A stretch of 13,893 nt of DNA from Goniomonas avonlea (lineage: Eukaryota; Cryptophyceae; Goniomonadida; Goniomonadaceae), in NCBI GenBank assembly GCA_003573635.1, contig QUTJ01031637.1, positions 1 to 13,893 of the forward strand. The letters are read 5' to 3'. Under the pieces are notes generated by a model, which searched no databases, was not told the DNA's origin, and was given only the letters and a program-made list of their open reading frames with translations. Every line of letters starts with the position of its first letter. The first letter of the stretch is position 1. The position numbers and the translations under genes are program-made. Shown piece by piece: positions 9,101 to 13,893 of this stretch.

Positions 9101-12100
9101 AAGAATCTTCGATATCTCTGTCCCCATGTGGACATCATTCCCCAGACAGTGGTCTGCACAGTTGCTGGTCACTGCCAGTGTGTGGGCTCATATCACTGCA
9201 ACGTTTCCTTGATTTGTATCAAGTTCTCACCTTGTATCTCAGTGTCCTTTATCGCCACCCCTTCGTGACATCTTATCAGCTCCACTCTCCCAGGTGCATG
9301 GCGGCGAGGATCGCCAGGCAGTTGCCGACACATTCAACAACATGGGTGCTGCCTACCTGGCCAAGGGTGACTCCACCCACGCCCTGGACCACTTTAAGCG
9401 CTCACTGGAAATCAGGTCCAAGGTACGTGTGCGCGTGTGTCCTCGCGCGCCCTCTACAGCATTCAGTGTGGTCCAGCAGATGGTGGCACGGTCAACAGCC
9501 TTGAGCATAAAGTTCTGCAATCAAATTCGATGTCAAATGTGTCAAAGTCAAAGGTATCTCTTTCCGAACGCATCTGGGCTACACACACACACGAGTGCAC
9601 ACGGAGTGAAACACAGTGGGTTCATGTTGAGTACAGAGTGTGCAAGAAAAGATGCCGGAGAGCACAGGAGACTTTCATGCATTTGTTTGAGTTGGGTCTG
9701 CGGAAACGCGCCAGAGTATCAGGTGCCTTTGCTTGCTAAAGAGTTCGCGGGATCAGTGTCTGAGTTCAGATACCTCGCACAGTGCCCTTGTGTGCCCTGC
9801 CTTCCGCATTTGACCCTCACTGACCCACTGTCCCAGTTGCGCGCTGGTGAAGAGTATCCAGACATAGCCGACACGCTGAGCAATATGGGTGCTGCCTGCA
9901 GCTCCCTGGGTGACTCCACCGCCGCCCTGAAGCACTATGAGCGCTCACTGGCAATCAGGCGCAAGGTGTGTCTTTGTGTATCTGTCTTGTGGTGCGATTG
10001 AGCACAAGGCGGGTCGGATCAGTGATTTCTATCATGTCATTTGTTTGCTGGCATTGTGCCTTGACTAACTTTCATCTTACAAACTCCACTCTCCCAGCTA
10101 CACCATGACGACACGCATCCGGCCGTCGCAGCCGCTCTCTCCAGTATGGCTGAACGTAACCTGGGGTCGGTCTACCACTCCCAGGGTGACTTTACCCGGG
10201 CCCTGGAGACCTACGAGCGCACACTGGAGATCAATCAGCGCACAATGCCGATCACGCGCAGGGTGAGTGTGTGGGTGTGTGGGTGTGTGAGTGTGTGTTT
10301 CTGTGCCCCCCCGCCCCCTTCCCCCTGCAGCTGGGGAGTGCAGTCGGTGTGTGTCTATGAGCGAACTCTTCGCCTTTGCCATTTCCTTGCCCTGACCCCG
10401 CCGTGGTTCATTCCCGACGCGCTCTCCCCTGTCGACCGCTTTCGTACTTTACAATCAATTGTATTGTTCCCCCGATCAGCTCCACTCTCCCAGGTGCATG
10501 GCGGCGACAATCATGAGGAGGTCGCCGACACACTGAGCAGCATCGGCGCTGCCTACAAGTCCTTGGGTGATCACACCAGCGCGCGGAAGCACTTTGAGCA
10601 GGCACTGGCAATCAGGCGCAAGGTGCGTGCGCGTGTGCCCTCGCACGCCCTGTATTCCATTTGCATCCCGCTACCAATCGGTGGTGTGACCCAGCAGATG
10701 GTGATCAGGCGCTGGCGATCAGGCGCAGGGTGAGTGTGTGCTTCTGTGCGGACCCACCCCCTTTCCCCTGCAGCAGGGGAGTGCTGGCACAGTCGGTGTG
10801 TGTCCCCTCTGTTTGAACCCACAGTGGTTTCATTCCCGAAGCGCTCTCCCTTGCAATTGTCGACCGCTTTGGTACTTTACAATCACTACATTTCCCCCGA
10901 TCAGCTCCACTCTCCCAGGTGCATGGCGGCGACAATGATGAGAAGGTCGCCGACACATTGAACATCATGGGCGAACTCTGCAAGTCTCTGGATGACCACA
11001 CCGACGCCCTGGAGCACTTTGAGCAGGCACTGGCAATCAGGCGCAAGGTACGTGCGCGTGTGCATTCGCGTGTGTATCCAGGGCCCTCGCACGCCCTTTA
11101 TTCCATTCGATTTGCATCCCACCACGGCGCTACCAACGGGGGTGTGGTCCAGCTGATGGCGGGTGTCTAAGCGGACATGGTCCGGCCTTGAGCACAGAGT
11201 GCTACAATCTCAAATGCGTCGACATGGGAGCGCGTCCAGAAAGAAACCACCAGAAACCAAAGAGGCTACACGCCACCAGTGCACTAAAAGAAATAAAAAT
11301 AGATCCCAGTGCGCTCATATTCTCCAGGGCCCAGGTCAGTCACCCTGGGAGTGGTAGATGGCGGCGACGTGGACAGTGGAGTTTGTACGAGTTGAAGAAG
11401 TGTTGATAGATAGTGAGGGCACAATGCCAGCAGACATATGCAGTGATAGAAATTCCGCTGAGTGAGTCCTGCACTTGGCCTGACACAGCACTACTGTGGA
11501 GGTGCATGCACGGGATGGACAGGCGTTGCATGGGCGCGCACACACAGCGGCACTCACATAAAGAGTGCATTTCCCCCCGATCAGCTCCGCTCTCCCAGGT
11601 GCATGGCGGTGACGAGCATGAGGAGGTCGCCGACGCATTAAGCCGCATGGGCGCTGCCTATGACTCCCTGCATGACCACACCCGCGCCATGGAGTACTTT
11701 GAGCGCTCACTGGCAATCAGGTTCAAGGTGCGTGCGTGCGTGCCCTCGCACGCCCTGTATTCGATTCGCTTTGCATCGCTACCAACCGTGGAGTGATCAG
11801 CAGATCATGGTGACATGGTCAACAGCCTTTAGGATAGAGTACTGCAATCGTGTGCCCTGCCTTCCGCATTCGACCCTCCTTACCGACCCACTGTCCCAGC
11901 TGCGCGTTGGTGAAGAGTACCCGGACATCGCCGACACGCTAAACAATATGGGTGCTGCCTGCAGCTCCCTGGGTGACTCCACCGCCGCCCTGAAGCACTA
12001 TGAGCGCTCACTGGCAATCAGGCGCAAGGTATGTATGTGTGTGTCTCTTATCGCTGACGGTTTGTTTGACTCACCGGCTCAGTCTATATGCAATTGATAA

Positions 12101-13473
12101 ACTACGGGTGACCTGTCAATCCGAGATTTTGGAAGTCTACACAATCAATGACCCGCGTTAGCCTACGGCACTCTCGCCTCCCGCTAACGGTGATCTTGTC
12201 GCGCATTGCGGTGTGAGCTAGTGGTGAATATACGATGTACACTTCGCTCACCGAGAGTTGCGTGAAGTCACGTAGCTCCCTTCCCCTATCGACATACAGT
12301 TCGTGAGGTTGACAATGCGTGGGTGGGTGTCGATGTGTGTGTGTGCGTGTGTGGGCGCGCCCACCCCACGAACGCCCTGCACGCACCTGCACACCATCCC
12401 GCACCCCCACGTGGTGCGATTGAGCACAAGTTGGGTGCCAGGCCGGTTGCGGCGAGTGTGATTTCTAGCACCTCATATATTTGTTGGCATCGTATCGATC
12501 AACTCTTTTTCTGCTCGTACAAACTCTGCACTCCCAGCTACACCATGACGACACGCATCCGGCCGTCGTCACCACTCTCTACAACATGGCTGATCGTAAC
12601 CTGGGGTCGGTCTACCACTCCCAGGGTGACTTTACCCGGGCCCTGGAGCTCTATGAGCGCACACTGACCAGGCTCAAGGTGAGTTTGTGTTTATGTGCGC
12701 CATCCCCCCTCTTCGCCCCTGCGGCGAGGGAGTGCTGGCGCAGTCGGTGTATCCCAGCGAGCTCTTCACCTTCGTTACCGTTTGGGCTCGCCCTGTTATC
12801 GGCTTCCCTCTGTCTGGACCCCACCGTGGTTTTATTTCCGACGCGCTCTCCCTTGTCGAGCGCCTTGGTACTTAACAATCAATTTTATTGTTCCCCCGAT
12901 CAGCTCCACTCTCCCAGGTGCTTGGCGGTGAAATTCAGCAGATCGCCGACACACTGAGCAGCATGGGCGAAATCTGCATGTCTCTGGGTGACCACACCCG
13001 CGCAGAGGGGTACTTCGAACGCTCACGGAAAATCTGGCGCGAGGTACGTGCGCCTGTGCCCTCGCACGCCTGTATTCCATTCGCTTTGCATCGCTACAAC
13101 TGGGGGTGTGGTCCAGCAGAGGGTGGGTGTGTAAGTGGACATGGTTTGAGCACAGAGATTTGAATGATGCCAAAGTCAAAGACACTCCTTCCAAACGCAC
13201 CTGGCCCTACGCACGCACACAACGAGCGCGAACCACAGTGGTTTCACGAGAGAGGCAAACAGAGCGAGGTGGGGGGTGGGGGGCGAGGAAGCGAAGGGTT
13301 TCTTGGGAGCGGGAATGACGTTGTGACGGTGCAAGCAGATTGAGATCACGAAGTCAGTGGCAGCAGAGTCCAACCCAGCTGTAAGCTTGCCCGGCGCCGG
13401 CCCTCCGTCATGCAAGAAATCTGTCGAGAAACGCCCTGAGGCCGAGGGTCCCACGCCAACAGCGGAACCGTGA
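2814..13473 (+). CDS. SAM domain-TPR array protein, 31 exons (about 1359 aa)
   Basis: This is a predicted cytoplasmic scaffold with an N-terminal SAM domain and about 26 kinesin-light-chain-type TPRs. There is no signal peptide or membrane segment. Exons: 2814-2911, 2964-3181, 3489-3538, 3630-3701, 3885-4025, 4187-4318, 4469-4609, 4695-4829, 4991-5119, 5186-5350, 5430-5549, 5810-5938, 6264-6392, 6498-6623, 6734-6856, 6974-7093, 7315-7473, 7859-8017, 8256-8414, 8597-8701, 8862-8990, 9294-9422, 9837-9965, 10098-10262, 10494-10622, 10919-11047, 11599-11727, 11900-12028, 12538-12678, 12918-13043, 13339-13473. All introns are GT-AG except intron 11, which appears to be GC-AG. Exons 1 and 2 end in phase 2 and phase 1. 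From exon 3 onward all junctions are phase 0, and the whole chain stays open. The typical TPR exon is 43 codons, beginning VHGGD-H-DVA and ending ALEHYERSLAIRRK. TPR superhelices usually bind peptides or partner proteins, and SAM domains usually self-associate or bind RNA or lipid. Which applies here is unknown. Weakest parts of the model: exons 3, 4, 10 and 31. KLC, NPHP3 and NLR-type TPR proteins share the repeat type but lack this architecture as far as I can tell. Confidence 0.85.
3489..3701 (+). other. Exons 3-4: linker and vestigial first TPR
   Basis: Exon 3 (3489-3538) continues the phase-1 end of exon 2 as P-EAKKPAARMPGPGGPE, a basic and proline/glycine-rich linker. Exon 4 (3630-3701) encodes 24 residues ending VADSDTLSEMGTPL. 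That echoes the first helix of a TPR exon (VADTLSNMG) but lacks the second helix. Exon 4 has tandem acceptors: CAG at 3627-3629 and another at 3633-3635, so LQ can be in or out without a frame change. Both exons are short, so their boundaries are the least certain at the N-terminal end. Confidence 0.55.
3885..5119 (+). other. Exons 5-9: five TPR units, one per exon
   Basis: Exons 3885-4025 (47 codons), 4187-4318 (44), 4469-4609 (47), 4695-4829 (45) and 4991-5119 (43). Each has the canonical TPR pattern: small residues at helix A positions (LNSMGAAYHSDGDY) and A-x-EHYERSLxI in helix B. This set is the most diverged from the others, for example exon 7 with DQAAALYKAALYNLGRVYHS. That is consistent with older copies at the N-terminal end of the array. 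Acceptors follow a recurrent TCCACTCTCCCAG or TCGCAG pattern. Confidence 0.85.
5186..5350 (+). other. Exon 10: degenerate, 3'-extended TPR exon
   Basis: The exon begins normally (VYGSDEHPEVKNTLNKMGTA). It then lacks about nine codons around the turn and helix B (QEGRERSREI replaces QGDYTRALEHYERSLAI). It runs on past the usual donor position: the expected AAG|GT is AAG followed by GCCATC with a one-base offset. Reading continues for about 18 codons (GHHDAPPSPAPHHSDVIQK) to a GTGGGT donor at 5351. The added codons probably arose from former intron sequence. Helix B is unlikely to fold normally. The alternative is that this exon is skipped, which would keep the frame. Confidence 0.6.
5430..5549 (+). 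other. Exon 11: TPR unit with GC donor
   Basis: Forty codons (VDENPFVADELCNLGAAYSS, then LGDHTRALELYERSLAISRK) with both TPR helices intact but a shortened linker. The donor position reads AAG|GCGCGT instead of AAG|GTGYGT, which suggests a GC-AG intron. The alternative is a GT six bases downstream (CGT|GTAGTC), which would add Ala-Arg in frame. Confidence 0.75.
5810..7093 (+). other. Exons 12-16: five canonical TPR units
   Basis: Exons 5810-5938 (43 codons), 6264-6392 (43), 6498-6623 (42), 6734-6856 (41) and 6974-7093 (40). Exon 13 is close to the family consensus: VHGGDNHQDVAAILSKLG, AAYHSQGDYTRALEHYERSL, AIRRK. Length changes lie only in the inter-repeat linker and the last turn of helix B. 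Exon 15 ends AIHK and exon 16 starts at N-D-E-H without the VHG. Both helices are intact in all five. Intron 12 (5939-6263, 325 bp) holds no recognisable exon. Confidence 0.87.
7315..8414 (+). other. Exons 17-19: three 53-residue TPR variants
   Basis: Exons 7315-7473, 7859-8017 and 8256-8414 are each exactly 53 codons, ten longer than the standard unit. The extra residues lie between the VHG-DEH-linker and the helix A core: AETLGHMTRFAKTLHDMGS, TAEAMARVAESLCDLGS and TEVLGTMARAAKKLCSIGS. The insertion is amphipathic and would lengthen helix A by about three turns or add a short helix. The three are adjacent and share the insertion, so they are tandem duplicates of one lengthened unit. Intron 17 (7474-7858, 385 bp) shows no gene. 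Confidence 0.85.
8597..8990 (+). other. Exons 20-21: truncated TPR then diverged TPR
   Basis: Exon 20 (8597-8701, 35 codons) has a good helix A (VAETLRELGDAYLEME) but helix B is replaced by a short polar tail (HKTSSASKSE), so it is a half-repeat. Exon 21 (8862-8990, 43 codons) keeps the frame and length but has drifted: VALALSKKAASYQAEGD, then NQRALEHLKCLLEVVRK. Intron 21 (8991-9293, 303 bp) is pyrimidine-rich at its start, with no other feature seen. Confidence 0.75.
9294..10262 (+). other. Exons 22-24: first copy of the three-exon block
   Basis: Exons 9294-9422 (starts VHGGEDRQ), 9837-9965 (starts LRAGEEYPDIA) and 10098-10262 (starts LHHDDTHPAVA). The block is repeated as exons 27-29 with matching introns. 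Exon 24 has 55 codons. Its helix A is lengthened (MAERNLGSVYHSQGD) and its end is extended by a small internal duplication (EINQRTMPITRR) relative to exon 29. Intron 22 (9423-9836, 414 bp) matches intron 30 over roughly 190 bp. Confidence 0.87.
10494..11047 (+). other. Exons 25-26: near-duplicate TPR units
   Basis: Exons 10494-10622 and 10919-11047 are both 43 codons, start VHGGDN and end HFEQALAIRRK. The phrase FEQAL in place of YERSL marks them as sisters. The pyrimidine-rich DNA before each acceptor (GTCGACCGCTTTSGTACTTTACAATCA ending CGATCAGCTCCACTCTCCCAG, given here as two motifs) is also shared, and occurs again before exon 30. Confidence 0.88.
10695..10735 (+). pseudogene. Exon-tail and donor remnant inside intron 25
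   Basis: Within the intron, the sequence from 10702 (GATCAGGCGCTGGCGATCAG, then GCGCAGG) runs into GTGAGTGTGTG at 10730. It is followed by DNA matching the intron after exon 24 (CCCCTGCAGC-GGGGAGTG). So the 3' end of an exon-24-like unit, with its donor, has been stranded in intron 25. If the upstream CCCAG (10690-10694) were used with this donor, a 35-nt exon would result, which would break the frame. Confidence 0.6.
11300..11376 (-). pseudogene. Inverted, dead TPR exon in intron 26
   Basis: Read on the minus strand from 11374 this gives VHVAAIYHSQGD, then a TGA stop, then CCTGGGCCCTGGAGAATATG and AGCGCACTGGGATC. The plus-strand exons 24 and 29 contain the same series: GTCGC..., TACCACTCCCAGGGTGACT, CGGGCCCTGGAG, TATGAGCGCACACTGG. 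The relic is therefore an inverted copy of the exon-24/29 type. It has an internal deletion in helix A, a small change that creates the stop (GACTTTACC becomes GACTGACC), and no splice sites of its own on the plus strand. Confidence 0.7.
11599..12678 (+). other. Exons 27-29: second copy of the three-exon block
   Basis: Exons 11599-11727 (VHGGDEHEEVADALSRMG), 11900-12028 (LRVGEEYPDIADTLNNMG) and 12538-12678 (LHHDDTHPAVVTTLYNMA) correspond to exons 22, 23 and 24. Exon 28 differs from exon 23 at seven positions, all in its first 44 nt. The remaining 85 nt are identical. Exon 29 is 47 codons against 55 for exon 24, because it lacks the terminal extension. The introns before exon 28 and exon 23 match closely (CCCTGCCTTCCGCATT-GACCCT). 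Confidence 0.88.
12046..12410. other. Extra segment in intron 28, possible small insertion
   Basis: Intron 23 and intron 28 share their ends, including GTGGTGCGATTGAGCACAAG at about 12411 and its counterpart near 9989. Intron 28 carries roughly 370 bp more between the donor region and this block. The extra DNA holds hairpins (CGTTAGC at 12156-12162 against GCTAACG at 12183-12189, and GTGAGC at 12213-12218 against GCTCAC at 12246-12251) and a GT/GC-rich end (12310-12360). It shares AGTTGCGTGAAGTCAC (about 12255-12270) with intron 12 (about 6172-6187). A small non-autonomous element or a duplicated intron piece are both possible. No target duplication was identified. Confidence 0.4.
12918..13043 (+). 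other. Exon 30: last TPR unit
   Basis: Forty-two codons (VLGGEIQQIADTLSSMGE, ICMSLGDHTRAEGYFERSRK, IWRE). The helix positions are kept, but the VHGGDxH linker is shortened by one residue and SLAIRRK has become SRKIWRE. Terminal TPRs often drift because nothing packs on them. The intron before it matches those before exons 25 and 26, and the intron after it matches those after exons 22 and 26. Confidence 0.82.
13339..13473 (+). other. Exon 31: hydrophilic C-terminal tail and stop
   Basis: After an acceptor GCAAGCAG (ending 13338) the phase-0 frame reads IEITKSVAAESNPAVSLPG, AGPPSCKKSVEKRPEAEG, PTPTAEP and TGA at 13471-13473. It is charged, proline-rich and probably disordered, like the N-terminal linker. 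A GTAAGC at 13381 could act as a donor inside it, but reading through keeps the frame, so one exon is simpler. No AATAAA was found downstream in the window. A longer gene continuing past the window is the alternative. Confidence 0.55.
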
Positions 13474-13893
13474 GCCGCCCCTTTCAGCGTTGACGTTGCG
13501 TTCACCCCCCCCCCCCGAGATTCCCCTGCCACGTGGCTCACAAGGACATTGATGGTTTTAGAAGTAGTGCGGTCCCAACGCAAGTGCGAACTCTCCCGAC
13601 TGCGTTCGTCTCCCTGACCCACCGTCATCCAGACGTGGGAGTGCACCACCCCACCCCACTGTGCAAAACTCAGCATTGGCTTTGCGTTCAGTCCGCGTTC
13701 AGTCCCCCTAGATTCCCCTGCCACATTGATCGTTTAGGAGGGGTCCCTATGTTGACACACGTGTGCATGCGCGTGTGCCCTCTCTACAGTGTGCGTCTCA
13801 ATCCCTGACCCACCGTCATCCAGATGTGGGAGTGCTCGCGTGGGTGTATCCTGACTGGAGAGTCGTGTGTGCGTCATCGACTCACCACCTCAC
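13474..13893. repeat. 3' flank with about 192-bp tandem duplication
   Basis: GATTCCCCTGCCAC occurs at 13519-13532 and 13711-13724. A 32-bp string starting CCCTGACCCACCGTCATCCA occurs at 13612-13643 and 13803-13834 with one difference. The two blocks are thus about 191-192 bp apart. The second string resembles the acceptor region before exons 23 and 28 (CTGACCCACTGTCCCAG), and 13757-13793 resembles the start of intron 22 (CGCGTGTG-CCTC then CTCTACAG). No intact TPR exon follows either copy, so this looks like decayed array debris. Confidence 0.55.

Noticed and set aside
13176-13724. 182-codon minus-strand frame in the 3' flank
   Set aside because: It overlaps the terminal exon and the tandem duplication, has no domain, and its composition follows the GC-rich repeats.
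1-13893. tRNA, rRNA or other structured RNA genes
   Set aside because: No cloverleaf-like arms, box motifs or conserved rRNA strings were seen on either strand.

Overview
The window is eukaryotic genomic DNA. It has GT-AG spliced genes, introns of 50-550 bp, microsatellite-rich non-coding DNA, a TATA box and a Kozak-type start. There are no bacterial operons or Shine-Dalgarno sites. Compact intron-rich genes, fairly high GC and a SAM + kinesin-light-chain-type TPR architecture suggest a unicellular opisthokont such as a choanoflagellate. That placement is an inference and is not proven by the sequence.

Layout. Positions 1-1060 are non-coding: three copies of a short AT-rich motif, a 27-bp minisatellite (322-535) and a pair of 16-bp direct repeats. 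Positions 1060-1580 are CA/CT-rich microsatellite DNA. On the minus strand, 1582-1963 reads as one exon of a gene whose best resemblance is the C-terminal domain of initiator-tRNA phosphoribosyltransferase (Rit1 family). Its upstream exons would lie in 1970-2400 but could not be resolved. Positions 2400-2810 look like a divergent promoter region, with CCAAT, TATA and a triple TTTTAGCC motif.

Positions 2814-13473 on the plus strand are a single gene that I could splice by hand into 31 exons, giving about 1359 residues. Exons 1-2 encode a complete SAM domain. Exons 2-4 encode a low-complexity linker and a vestigial repeat. Exons 5-30 each encode one 42-residue-class TPR, and every junction from exon 3 onward is phase 0. 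Exon 31 is a short hydrophilic tail ending in TGA. The TPR exons and the introns between them are copies of one another. The 3' half is built from duplicated three-exon blocks (22-24, 27-29) plus partial blocks (25, 26, 30). It carries scars of the process: an exon-tail remnant in intron 25, an inverted dead TPR exon in intron 26, an insertion in intron 28, and intron-like debris in the 3' flank (13500-13890).

The predicted product is a scaffold: an N-terminal SAM domain that could oligomerise or recruit partners, then a long TPR superhelix that could bind peptides or proteins. The most interesting feature is the gene's evolution. It is a one-repeat-one-exon array whose length can change in frame by recombination or exon skipping, with visible signs of recent homogenisation.
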